Below, piece after piece: positions 33,788 through 42,644 of a DNA stretch of 64,000 bases (position 1 is its first letter; every line of letters starts with the position of its first letter). The position numbers were made by a program, and so were the translations under genes. The notes beneath the pieces are model-generated. The model was not told the origin of the DNA. It ran no database searches and saw only the letters and a program-made list of their open reading frames with translations. The DNA is from CAWBRT01 sp963832365 (GTDB taxonomy: Bacteria; Acidobacteriota; Terriglobia; Terriglobales; Acidobacteriaceae). The stretch is taken from the NCBI GenBank assembly GCA_963832365.1, contig CAWHUL010000011.1:62001-126000 (forward strand), given 5' to 3'.

Positions 33788-34873
33788 GTGGCCACGTCTC
33801 GCATCTCCATGGTTCGCAGTCAAGGTTCATTCACGACCGAGGATGAAGACTCCATTCGCGGAGTTGGTGTCCGTCACAAGGACTCGGAGAGCTACGTTCC
33901 CGGCGAGGCCGAATCCTTGTCGCTTGAGGACAGGATCGTCGACCTCGACGCGGTGGAACAATCGCCGTTTCTGCGCGGGCAGAAGCGCGTTCCAGTGCGG
34001 CGCGGCCCCTTCCAGAGAGGCACGACGAGTCGCCTGCGCGCCTTCTTGCTGTTTCTAGTCATTGTCATGGTCGGCGCCGCGGCCGCCACGGCTGTATACC
34101 GTTACGGCAAGTATTCATGGCGCTTCCGGGTGGATTCGAGCGATGCCATTGAGATTGCCGGAACCCGGAATGCGACTCGAGCACAGGTGCTGCAAGTGAT
34201 GGGCGCCGATATTGGCCGCAACGTTTTCTTTATCCCGCTCGACGAGCGCAAGCGCCAACTGGAAAAGATTCCCTGGGTCGAGTCGGCCAGTGTGATGCGG
34301 CTTCTGCCGAACCGTATGCGCATAGCCCTGCGGGAGCGCACGCCGATCGCATTTGCCAAGGTCGGCGATCGCATTGAACTGATCGACGTGAACGGCGTAA
34401 CCATGGCGATGCCTCTGGGCGGCAACTATTCGTTCCCGGTCATCGTGGGCAACGCCGAATCCGATCCGCTTTCGACCCGCGCGGCGCGGATGAAGACCTA
34501 CGTCGAACTTGTCCGCCAGTTGGATTCGACTGGCGCGAATTACTCGCGCGAATTGGATGAAGTAGATTTGTCGGACCCCGAAGACGTCAAGATCACCGTC
34601 GCCGACCAGCAAGGCACGCTGCTGATTCACCTTGGTTCCAGCAGCTACCTGGAACGATTCAGTCTTTACAAGACGCACATCCAGGAATGGCGCCAGCAGT
34701 TCCAGCGGCTGCACTCGGTGGATCTGCGATTTGACCGGCAGGTTATTCTCAATCCAGGATCATCGGCTCCGGCACCGCCGCCGGTTATTGAACAGGCTGC
34801 GGCGCCGGGACCGAAGCCGATTGCCACCGGGTCGGCAAGCGGACATGGCCAACGCCCAAAAGGTAAGCACTAG
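33788..34873 (+). CDS. ftsQ: Cell division protein FtsQ
   Basis: 361 residues. A cytoplasmic N-terminus of about 80 residues is followed by one membrane segment (FLLFLVIVMVGAAAATAVY), a POTRA domain (IEIAGTRNATRAQVLQVMGA) and the FtsQ domain (IPWVESASVMRLLPNRMRIA with RERTPIAFAKVGD). A Pro/Ala-rich tail ends the protein. FtsQ recruits FtsB/FtsL and later divisome proteins. The frame starts at GTG 33788; an internal ATG at 33809 is equally possible, as neither has a clear ribosome binding site. It lies between murC and ftsA, the usual place. Confidence 0.93.
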   Translation: MATSRISMVRSQGSFTTEDEDSIRGVGVRHKDSESYVPGEAESLSLEDRIVDLDAVEQSPFLRGQKRVPVRRGPFQRGTTSRLRAFLLFLVIVMVGAAAATAVYRYGKYSWRFRVDSSDAIEIAGTRNATRAQVLQVMGADIGRNVFFIPLDERKRQLEKIPWVESASVMRLLPNRMRIALRERTPIAFAKVGDRIELIDVNGVTMAMPLGGNYSFPVIVGNAESDPLSTRAARMKTYVELVRQLDSTGANYSRELDEVDLSDPEDVKITVADQQGTLLIHLGSSSYLERFSLYKTHIQEWRQQFQRLHSVDLRFDRQVILNPGSSAPAPPPVIEQAAAPGPKPIATGSASGHGQRPKGKH

Positions 34874-34876
34874 GTT

Positions 34877-36103
34877 ATGGGAAAGCAGAACGAGAATATT
34901 CTAAGCGTCGTTGACATCGGCACCGCTAAGACGGTGGCGCTGGTCGCCGAGATCACCGACGCCGGCCTGCGCTATCGCGGGCATGGAATTGCCGCTTCCC
35001 GCGGCTCGCGCAAGGGAATCATCGTCGATCTCGATAAGGCCACCGAAGCCGTGAAGAAGGCGATGGAAGATGCTGAGTCGTCGGCCGAGGTGCCGCTCGA
35101 CCGCGCAGTCGTGGGGGTTGCAGGACCGCATATCCGCGCCATCAACAGCCAGGGCGGCATCTCGCTCGGCGCGGACGCGCGCGAGGTATCCAGGGAAGAT
35201 ATCCGTCAGGCCGTCGAAAAGGCGCGGAACATTCCTCTGCCCGACGATCGCGAAATCGTGCACCTGTTGCCCCAGGACTTTATTCTCGACCAGCAGGATG
35301 GCTTGCGCGATCCGGCGGGAATGCTGGGCCGCCAACTCGAAGTTCGTGTACACGTGATCACCGCCGCGACCAGCGCCTATCAAAACATCATCACCGTGAT
35401 GAATCGCGCCGGCATTCACGTGGACGGCACGGTCTACGAGGTGCTGGCGTGCTCCGATGCCGTGTTGCGCACCGACGAACGCGAGCTGGGCATCTGCATC
35501 TGCGATATCGGAGCCGGATCGTCCGACGTCATCGTCTTTCACGAGGGCGTTGCCGTCCATACCGCCGTGATTCCGATTGGCGGCGATCACTTCACCAACG
35601 ATGTGGCCGTGGGGTTGCGCACGCCTCTGGCGGATGCGGAAAAAATCAAACGCCAGTTCGGCTGCGCCATTGTGACTTCCATTCCGGAAAGCACTGAGAT
35701 CGAAGTGCCGTCGGTTGGCGACCGCCCCTCGCGGCTGGTGCCGCAGCGTTTTCTCGGAGAGGTGCTGGAACCGCGGGCGCGCGAACTGGTCTACATGCTG
35801 CGCGATAACCTGCGCCAGGCGGGAGTGATTGAAATGCTGGGATCGGGCGTGGTGCTCACCGGCGGCGGCGCGCGCCTGCCGGGGCTGATCGAGACCACGG
35901 AGGACATTCTGCGCTGTCCGGCCCGCATCGGATTGCCAATCCCGATGGCGAAGCTGCCGGCAATGCTGGGCGAACCGGAGTTCGCAACCGTGATTGGAAT
36001 GGTTTTCTACGCGCATCGTGCCCGGGCGCAAAAGGTGCGCGAGGAGCAAGGACTGGGCAAGCGCTTACGGTCGTTTTTTGCGCGCGCGAATTTTGGGTTT
36101 TAG
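34877..36103 (+). CDS. ftsA: Cell division protein FtsA
   Basis: 408 residues of the actin fold with the inserted SHS2/1C domain: VVDIGTAKTVALVAEI (phosphate 1), GICICDIGAGSSDVIVF (phosphate 2), GSGVVLTGGGARLPGL (adenosine motif). The C-terminal amphipathic helix that tethers FtsA to the membrane is seen in GKRLRSFFARANFGF. It anchors FtsZ filaments at the membrane. It starts 3 nt after ftsQ and ends 63 nt before ftsZ, so the three genes form one operon. Confidence 0.96.
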   Translation: MGKQNENILSVVDIGTAKTVALVAEITDAGLRYRGHGIAASRGSRKGIIVDLDKATEAVKKAMEDAESSAEVPLDRAVVGVAGPHIRAINSQGGISLGADAREVSREDIRQAVEKARNIPLPDDREIVHLLPQDFILDQQDGLRDPAGMLGRQLEVRVHVITAATSAYQNIITVMNRAGIHVDGTVYEVLACSDAVLRTDERELGICICDIGAGSSDVIVFHEGVAVHTAVIPIGGDHFTNDVAVGLRTPLADAEKIKRQFGCAIVTSIPESTEIEVPSVGDRPSRLVPQRFLGEVLEPRARELVYMLRDNLRQAGVIEMLGSGVVLTGGGARLPGLIETTEDILRCPARIGLPIPMAKLPAMLGEPEFATVIGMVFYAHRARAQKVREEQGLGKRLRSFFARANFGF

Positions 36104-36166
36104 CAGGCTCTAACAAAATCAGCGGTGTGCTGCGTTGGCAGTCGCCAGGGAAAAGGGAATCCGTCG

Positions 36167-37478
36167 ATGGAGACAGTCGAAAACAAGGACATTCGAATCC
36201 AGTTCAACGAAGATCCACGCAACAACGCAAAGATCAAGGTGATCGGCGTCGGCGGCGGCGGCGGCAATGCCGTCAACCGCATGATTGACGCAGCCCTGGA
36301 GGGCGTGGAGTTCCTGGTTGCGAACACCGACATGCAAGCGCTCCAGCTTTCGCGCGCTCCGGTTAAGATTCAGCTCGGCGTCAAGCTGACCAACGGACTC
36401 GGAGCCGGCTGCCAATCCCGAAATTGGCCGCAAGGCGGCACTGGAAGACGCCGACAAAATCATCGAAGCCCTGGAAGGCGCCGACATGGTCTTCGTCACC
36501 ACCGGACTGGGCGGCGGCACCGGAACCGGATCGGCCCCGATCATCGCATCCCTTGCCAGCGAAATGGGCGCGCTGACGGTCGCGGTAGTGACCAAGCCTT
36601 TTGCCTTTGAAGGCAAGCGCCGCATGCAGCAGGCCGAGCGCGGCCTTGCCGAGCTGATCGATTCGGTGGATACGGTGATCGTCATCCCCAACGAGAAGTT
36701 GCTGGCGGTGGCCAAGGACGCCGGATTCTTCGAATCGTTCCGCATTGCCGACGACATTTTGCGCCAGGGCGTTCAGGGCATTTCCGACATCATCACCATT
36801 CCCGGCATCATCAACCGTGATTTCGCCGACGTGAAGGCCATCATGGCCGGCATGGGCTACGCCGTCATGGGCACGGCAACCGCTAAAGGCGAACGCCGCA
36901 CCATGGAGGCGGCACAGCGCGCCATCGCCTCGCCTCTGCTCGAAGCGGGGGCCATTGACGGAGCGCGCGGCATCCTGATCAATATCACCGGATCAAGTAC
37001 GCTCAAACTCGCCGAGGTGAACGAAGCCTCCACCATCATCCAGAGCGCGGCTCACGAGGACGCGAATATCATTTTCGGCGCCGTGCTCGATGAAAAGATG
37101 AAGGACGAGGTCAAAATCACGGTGATCGCCACCGGCTTCAAGGCAGACCAGATCCGCAGGCGCGAACGCGCTTCAGTGGCGGTAGCTGGCGCGCAACCGC
37201 ATTTTGAGCAGGCCCCGCCGCCCATTCACTATCAGCCTGAGGTCCAGACGGCGGCGCCCTCCGAGCCGGAGCCTGCAGTGACAGTCGAACCCGAAGTTCA
37301 CCCCGAACCGCCGGGTGAGCTTGCCCCGGAAGCGCCGGTGACGCGCAGTTGGCAAGCGCCAACTCCCGTGCGGGAAAGCACGTCCATCGAATCGGTGACG
37401 CGCGGTCTGACGGGCGAATTCGAGCAGGACGACCTCGACGTTCCGGCGTTTCTGCGCAAGCGAAACGAGGACCGCTGA
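36167..37478 (+). pseudogene. ftsZ: Cell division protein FtsZ, frame broken by one extra base
   Basis: The first frame runs from the ATG at 36167 (AAGGGA upstream) through KVIGVGGGGGNAVNRMIDAA to LTNGLGAG. An apparent extra T at 36410 then shifts the frame. From 36411 the second frame continues exactly where FtsZ should (ANPEIGRKAALEDADKIIEA), through the tubulin signature GGGTGTGSAP, to the C-terminal peptide DLDVPAFLRKRNEDR that binds FtsA. Removing one base restores about 436 residues of normal FtsZ. Since ftsZ is normally essential, a sequencing or assembly error is most likely; programmed frameshifting or a second ftsZ are alternatives. It follows ftsA in the division operon. Confidence 0.9.
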
Positions 37479-37485
37479 AGCACCT

Positions 37486-37504
37486 CGGCGAGCGGTGCTC
37501 GCCG
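37486..37504 (+). terminator. Stem-loop after ftsZ
   Basis: CGGCGAGC-GGT-GCTCGCCG, a perfect 8-bp stem starting 8 nt after the ftsZ stop. No U-tract follows (TAAAAG), so it may be a Rho-assisted or mRNA-stabilising hairpin rather than a classical terminator. Confidence 0.45.
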
Positions 37505-38090
37505 TAAAAGCCTGATTGTCGGGGAGGCCGAACTCTACCTGCCTTAGCCGTTTTGGGCTGATTGAAAAGAACGGGTCACACCCGGCTGGAAAATTCCCCA
37601 ATTGGGAAACCCGCGTATCAGCCTTCGGCATGTCTTCCGCGAATCCAGTTTAACCTTGCAAGTTCGCATTCGTCCCCTTCCCTTGCAGGGTGAATGCCGC
37701 CACTGCCGCGCTTCCGCGCGGACACGGCTCGTTGCACGCGCAAGAGTACCCGCCCGGGCGGTGCGTTTTACCGTTTTGGAACTGGTAAAAACTTCCGGTA
37801 CCCGATCCTTTCGTTTCGCCATGACTCAACTTTGACAACGGTTTCATTCCAGTTTTGTGCTAACAATGCAAAGTAGATGCTTTTGTTTCGCGGAAGGTAT
37901 ATCCGACGAAGCAGCCCGCGCGTGGCTCCCGCAGGCGATAACTCCGGATAGACACGACGAGGAACTGGTAGGCAGGTACTCGCATCCAAAATAAGGTGAG
38001 TAGCTGATTTACCGTGTTGATGTCGTGTTCTAGTTTGCAAGAGGCACTCTCGTTGGCAATGCAGTATTCATTTTCGGATCGGACTTATCG
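37505..38090. other. 586-nt gap without a recognised gene
   Basis: No ORF with protein-like composition and no known RNA motif was recognised. A TTGACA occurs near 37834 without a -10 box at good spacing. A TATCCG/CGGATA inverted pair encloses a GC-rich stretch near 37900-37950, which could be structured RNA or leader for the transpeptidase gene. Confidence 0.4.
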
Positions 38091-39329
38091 ATGACTGGGT
38101 TTCGCCGTGTTGTGAAGGCCATGATGTTGTCTCTGTTGGCGCTTGTTGTCTGCGCCAGCTCTTTTGCCGCAACCGTTTCTTCCCGCAAGTATTCACGCAC
38201 GCAAAGACAGAAAGTTGCCGAGAATGCCAGCGCGCAAAAGCGCATCAGCCATGGGCGCCACAGTCGCAGCGTGGCCAGGACCACGACAACGCAACGCACT
38301 GCGGCTGCGCCAAGCGCCACGGCACGAGCTTCTCAGCGGCGTTATGTCGAACGCTTCCATACCAGTTCGTTCGCCGAAGGCCAGGGGTCGGAGGACGTGA
38401 CCGGCGGGGAAGATCCGATTGTGCGCGCCGCCGCAATCGATGCCCTGGGGAACATGAACGGCACGGTAGTCGCCATCGATCCGGGAAGTGGCCGCGTCCT
38501 GGCGATGGTCAACCAGAAACTGGCGCTCTCGCAGGGCGCGCAGCCGTGCTCGACCTTCAAAGTCGCCGTTGCTCTAGCCGCGCTCAACGAGAACATCGTT
38601 AAGAAAGAGACTCCCGTACGGCTTGGCGGCGGCTGGGAAATCAATATGACCAATGCCCTGGCGCACTCGAACAATGCTTACTTCGAGGCCTTGGGCCGGC
38701 GTCTGGGATTTGAAAAAGTAAGCCATTACGCGCATGAATTTGGGATCGGCGAACTGGCGGGATGGAATATTCAGGGTGAACATCTGGGGACCTTCCCCAG
38801 GGAAGAACTTTCAGCGAAACTGGGCGGCGTAGGGAAGATGTGCTCTTTTGGCGAGAGCATCTCTTTGACCCCGCTTCAGCTTGGCGCTCTGATTTCGGCG
38901 ATCGCCAACGGCGGAACGCTCTACTACTTGCAGCACCCGGCCACACCTGAGGACATTGTCAACTTCCAGCCAAAAGTGAAGCGCTACCTGAACATCGCCT
39001 CGTTAATTCCCGAGGTGAGCCCAGGGATGGCCGGAGCCGTGCAGTACGGCACCGCCAGGAGCGTGCACGCAAACTTTACCGAAGCGCAGGTCCTGGGCAA
39101 GACCGGAACCTGTTCCAAGGACGGCACCCGCTTCGGCTGGTTCGCCTCGTATGCGAATACGCAATACGGACGCATCGTTGTGGTGTTTTTCCTGGAAGGC
39201 GGGCGCCCAACCTTCGGTCCCAAGGCCGCCGAGCTTGCCGGCAAGTTCTACCGCAATCTTTATGACCACAACTACTTCGCCGGCCTGATGACGGTGCCCA
39301 ACACCTACACGGCCAGCCCCATACGATAG
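38091..39329 (+). CDS. Secreted penicillin-binding transpeptidase-like protein
   Basis: 412 residues. The signal peptide (MMLSLLALVVCASSFAA) is followed by a basic Ser/Thr/Arg-rich region (about 30-95) and a transpeptidase domain with all three serine-acyl-enzyme motifs: STFK (SxxK, near 151), SNN (SxN, near 197) and KTGT (near 340). There is no transglycosylase or PBP dimerisation domain, so it resembles a small class B PBP-like or class D beta-lactamase-like enzyme. A role in peptidoglycan cross-linking or beta-lactam response is inferred. It lies downstream of ftsZ after a gap of about 610 nt. The ribosome binding site is weak. Confidence 0.85.
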   Translation: MTGFRRVVKAMMLSLLALVVCASSFAATVSSRKYSRTQRQKVAENASAQKRISHGRHSRSVARTTTTQRTAAAPSATARASQRRYVERFHTSSFAEGQGSEDVTGGEDPIVRAAAIDALGNMNGTVVAIDPGSGRVLAMVNQKLALSQGAQPCSTFKVAVALAALNENIVKKETPVRLGGGWEINMTNALAHSNNAYFEALGRRLGFEKVSHYAHEFGIGELAGWNIQGEHLGTFPREELSAKLGGVGKMCSFGESISLTPLQLGALISAIANGGTLYYLQHPATPEDIVNFQPKVKRYLNIASLIPEVSPGMAGAVQYGTARSVHANFTEAQVLGKTGTCSKDGTRFGWFASYANTQYGRIVVVFFLEGGRPTFGPKAAELAGKFYRNLYDHNYFAGLMTVPNTYTASPIR

Positions 39330-39351
39330 AGCAGTTTCGCCGGATGCGTCT

Positions 39352-39496
39352 GGCAGGCTGCCGTATCAGTGTCATCCTTCAGTCGCGCGATTTTGCGCGA
39401 CTGAAAGAGTCTGCTTTTCTCTTAGCGCGCACAAACAGCAGATCCTTCGCTCTGCTCAGGATGACACCTCGGAGAGTAGTTTTTCAGCAGCCTGTA
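39352..39496. mobile_element. MITE-like element, second copy
   Basis: Bounded by GGCAGGCTGC and TTTTTCAGCAGCCTGTA. The interior shares GAGTCTGCTTTT, AACAGCAGATCCTTCGCT and CAGGATGACACCTCGGAG with the copy at 6753-6915. An internal perfect hairpin, AGTCGCGCG with CGCGCGACT, replaces a related but different one in the other copy. Confidence 0.6.
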
Positions 39497-39515
39497 AAGC
39501 CGGGCTCCTACCTGT

Positions 39516-40064
39516 TTACTTGGAAGCCGGAGTGCCCGTGTTCTGAGCTTCGAGCGCCCGGATTGCGGCCTCGAGCGATTCCCGGGCACGCGCGTCTTTC
39601 TGACTGGCGAGCTTAGCCTTCAGCCAATCGATCAGCGCCCTGCTGGAGACGAATGGCGTAGAGGGGTCTATGCGGACGATTCGAAGTTCGCCACTCTGTT
39701 CGCGGGTTTCGAATGTCACATTTCTTACTACCGCCGGCATAGGCGCGTAACCAGCTCCATCGTCGTATCGACCGATCACCACGTAGGCCACACTTAGACT
39801 ATGGGACGGGTCGTGCGTCTCGATCAGCTGGTATCGCGAGACTACGAAGACTGAGCTGAAGTCCGGGTTCTCGCGAAACGCCGACAGATTTCTTATACGC
39901 TCCCAGCCTTCGGGGGTGAGGCGAGCGCCCTGGAAGTCGAGCCGGCAATAGGCCGATACGACCCGCCGTTGGTCGACCGCTATCTGATCAAAGGTACGGA
40001 TCTTCAGCGCCAGCAGCGGCAGGGAAAGAGCCAAAACAAGACAGCAAATCAAGATGCGACGCAT
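39516..40064 (-). CDS. Secreted hypothetical protein
   Basis: 182 residues from the ATG at 40064. A signal peptide (RRILICCLVLALSLPLLALK) precedes an alpha/beta-like domain (SAYCRLDFQGARLTPEGWER, FVVSRYQLIETHDPSHSLSV, YVVIGRYDDGAGY) and a C-terminal helix rich in Ala/Arg. No family was recognised; the pattern of a short lipid- or ligand-binding envelope protein is possible. It lies 56 nt downstream of the ABC ATPase gene on the same strand and may belong to that operon, in the place where a MacB-type permease would be expected. Confidence 0.6.
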   Translation of the reverse strand: MRRILICCLVLALSLPLLALKIRTFDQIAVDQRRVVSAYCRLDFQGARLTPEGWERIRNLSAFRENPDFSSVFVVSRYQLIETHDPSHSLSVAYVVIGRYDDGAGYAPMPAVVRNVTFETREQSGELRIVRIDPSTPFVSSRALIDWLKAKLASQKDARARESLEAAIRALEAQNTGTPASK

Positions 40065-40120
40065 GGCAAAAGAGTACACCGAAACCGGGCGCAAGTGAAC
40101 CGCAACTCACGCGTCTCTTC

Positions 40121-40891
40121 TCAATGGGCGAGCTGGTTCCGGGAATCGCGTCCGCGGGCCGTGAGCGAATCGCCGGCAAGGAGACCGTCTTTGAGATGAA
40201 TGGTGCGGTGCGCGTACTCGGCGATATCGTGCTCGTGCGTGACCAGGACAATCGTATTGCCGCGCTGATGCAGGTCGTCGAACAGCGCCATGATTTCGTT
40301 TCCGGTCTGCGAATCCAGGTTTCCCGTAGGTTCGTCGGCAAGCAGGATCGAGGGGGAGTTCACCAGGGCGCGTGCGATAGCAACGCGTTGCCGCTGGCCG
40401 CCGGAGAGTTCGCTCGGCTTGTGATGCGTGCGGTGGCCCATGCCAACCTGGGTCAGTGCTTCGCGGGCGCGCTCAGTGCGCCGCCCGGCCGGGACCCCCG
40501 CATAAATCAAGGGTAGTTCCACGTTGTGGAGGGCCGTAGCACGCGCCAGCAGATTGAAGGTCTGGAAGACGAATCCGATTTCCTTGTTGCGGATGCGGGC
40601 CAACTCATCGTCGTTCAGTTCGCTCACCAGTTGTCCGTTCAGCCAGTATCGGCCCTGGGTAGGCGTATCAAGGCACCCGATGAGGTTCATGAGCGTGGAT
40701 TTGCCGGAACCGGAAGGGCCCATGACGGCAACATACTCGTTGGGATAGATGGCGAGGCTCACGCCGCGCAGTGCCTGAACCTGCTGCTCCGACCCCATAT
40801 CGTAGGTCTTCCACAGATCCTGGGTGCAAATCATGGACGAATTTGGAGGGGTAATCGGCGAGTGCATCATGCCGGCAACTTCGGTTGCCAT
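40121..40891 (-). CDS. MacB/LolD-type ABC transporter ATPase
   Basis: 256 residues from the ATG at 40891, which follows GGAGGAAG at 7 nt. ATPase motifs: Walker A GPSGSGKS, Q-loop FVFQTFNLLARATALHNVEL, signature LSGGQRQRVAIARAL, Walker B ILLADEPTGNLDS and the H-loop VTHEHDIAEYAHR. The sequence type (ETLALHNVELPL region and NLDSQTG) is that of MacB/LolD-like exporters. It is preceded by the MacA-like adaptor (67-nt gap). No FtsX/MacB permease gene is adjacent, so the permease must be encoded elsewhere. Confidence 0.93.
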   Translation of the reverse strand: MATEVAGMMHSPITPPNSSMICTQDLWKTYDMGSEQQVQALRGVSLAIYPNEYVAVMGPSGSGKSTLMNLIGCLDTPTQGRYWLNGQLVSELNDDELARIRNKEIGFVFQTFNLLARATALHNVELPLIYAGVPAGRRTERAREALTQVGMGHRTHHKPSELSGGQRQRVAIARALVNSPSILLADEPTGNLDSQTGNEIMALFDDLHQRGNTIVLVTHEHDIAEYAHRTIHLKDGLLAGDSLTARGRDSRNQLAH

Positions 40892-40958
40892 CTTAAAATC
40901 TTCCTCCATCCCGGCGATGCCGGGAATCGCCTGCGCCGGGGAGCATCGCACGAGGGCC

Positions 40959-42341
40959 TTACGAGTTGCCGCCTTCGTGCTTCGGGATGCTGTTATCGAT
41001 CTTCACGCTGGCGCCGTTGCGCAGCGTACGCAGCACCTTGTAGCTGCCGGTTACGATCTCGTCCCCTTCTTTGAGGCCATCCAGAATCTCGATGTCGGTG
41101 GTGCCCGCAATTCCAGTGTTGATGGGGATGAAAACCGCCTTCTTCTCACGGATGACGAACATTCCCTGGACTTCTTCTTTGGCCTTGCTCCGGTCCTGGG
41201 TCGCACTCGCAGCCTCTACTGATGACTTGCCGCCGTGCCGGGGTTCAAGTTCCCCACGCTGCCGGATGGTGAGCGCCTGGATGGGCACGGTCAGCGCCGC
41301 GCCGCGGGTCGCGGTAGTGACTTTTGCCGTGGCCGACAGACCCGGACGAAGATTCTGCGGCGGATCTTCCAAGGTCACCGTGACCTTGAAGTCTCTGGCT
41401 TCCTGGGAACCGGTCGTCGACTGCGCGGTGGAGAGGCCGCTGGTGCGGAGAATTGCGTTTTCGCCGATCTCCGTGACCACGCCCTTGAACTTCTTTCTCG
41501 GGAATGCGTCGATGGTAATCTCTGCCGGCTGTCCCAGCTTGACGTTCACGATGTCGGTTTCGTCCACTTTGACTTCGGCCGTGATCACGGAATTATCCGC
41601 CAGCGTCATCAGCGTGCTGCCCGGTGTGTTCTGGATTCCGATGACCACGGTCTCGCCTTCGCGTACCGGCAGATTCGTAATCACTCCGCTGAATGGCGCA
41701 CGGTACTCTGTCTTGTCCAGCACGTCGGACGCATGGCGCAGGGTGGCCATGCTTTGCCGCACGTGCTTAGAGGCAGATTCGGCTTGAGCTTTTGCCTGCC
41801 GAACCTTTGTCTGAGCCGAAACCAGGCTCGCACTTGAGGAGTCGAAGGTCGCCTTCTTGGTGTCGTAATCCTGCTTGGCGATCAGTTGTTCCCGGTAAAG
41901 GACTTGCGCCCTTTCCCAGTCAAGCCGGCCATGTTCCTGATCTGCCTTGGCCCTGGCAAAATCAGCTTCGCAGGCTTCGAGGTTGGCTAGAGCGGCTTCG
42001 TAATCGGTCTTGGAGGCAGCCAGCGCGGCTTGGTTTGCTTCCACGTCGGAGTGAGGTTGAACGTTTTCAATCTGGGCCAGCAGCTGGCCCTTCTGCACAC
42101 GATCGCCTTCCTTGACGTGAAGCTTGATGATCTTGCCGAAGGCATCGGCGCCGATATTGACGTAGTTCTTAGGCCTGATCTCGCCGGAGGCCGTAACCAC
42201 CGCAGAGATCGCGCCCCGCTGCACTCTTCCGGTTTGTACCTTGACTACACCCTTGCGACTCTGGATGACGCTAAAAACCACAATAACCACGACTGCGGCC
42301 AATCCTGCTATCGCGATAAGCACTTTTGTCCGAGTCTTCAT
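40959..42341 (-). CDS. MacA-like periplasmic adaptor (HlyD/RND-type)
   Basis: 460 residues: one N-terminal membrane anchor (VLIAIAGLAAVVVIVVFSVI), a biotinyl-lipoyl-like half (GKIIKLHVKEGDRVQKGQLL), a long alpha-helical hairpin (about 100-195), the second lipoyl half (YRAPFSGVITNLPVREGETV), a beta-barrel domain and a C-terminal membrane-proximal domain (GTTDIEILDGLKEGDEIVTG). With the adjacent ATPase it would form part of a MacAB-type tripartite export pump for peptides, lipoproteins or drugs. The ATG at 42341 follows GAGGATGA. It is divergent from the GWxTD gene, with about 300 nt between. Confidence 0.92.
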   Translation of the reverse strand: MKTRTKVLIAIAGLAAVVVIVVFSVIQSRKGVVKVQTGRVQRGAISAVVTASGEIRPKNYVNIGADAFGKIIKLHVKEGDRVQKGQLLAQIENVQPHSDVEANQAALAASKTDYEAALANLEACEADFARAKADQEHGRLDWERAQVLYREQLIAKQDYDTKKATFDSSSASLVSAQTKVRQAKAQAESASKHVRQSMATLRHASDVLDKTEYRAPFSGVITNLPVREGETVVIGIQNTPGSTLMTLADNSVITAEVKVDETDIVNVKLGQPAEITIDAFPRKKFKGVVTEIGENAILRTSGLSTAQSTTGSQEARDFKVTVTLEDPPQNLRPGLSATAKVTTATRGAALTVPIQALTIRQRGELEPRHGGKSSVEAASATQDRSKAKEEVQGMFVIREKKAVFIPINTGIAGTTDIEILDGLKEGDEIVTGSYKVLRTLRNGASVKIDNSIPKHEGGNS

Positions 42342-42644
42342 TCATCCTCAATGACAACGACTTTTTCGGGAGAGGTGAATCCCGGAGCTTCGACCTTCCG
42401 GAATATACCTTCCGCGAACTTGGCTGCGAAACAAACCATTACTGAATCTCCGCCCCTGCTGCTAAAGACAATTTTACGCGTAAGCCTATTATACCTGCGG
42501 AGCTGGTTGGCCCTCAGCTTGTGTGTGCAAGCGATTGAAAGCAAAAGACAGCCCTGCGCTGGCGCATCGACCGGTCTTGTGCCGGTTTGCGCCGCATACG
42601 CCGTACACATAAAATCGCAATAGCTCGAATCCTCAGGAGTTGGC

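Noticed and set aside
36486..37478. A separate shorter ftsZ-like gene starting at 36486
   Set aside because: The conserved GTP-binding N-terminus lies just upstream in another frame. A one-base shift explains both parts better than a gene that lacks the first 105 residues.
37486..37504. Classical Rho-independent terminator after ftsZ
   Set aside because: The stem is perfect but no U-rich tract follows, so it is listed only as a stem-loop of low confidence.
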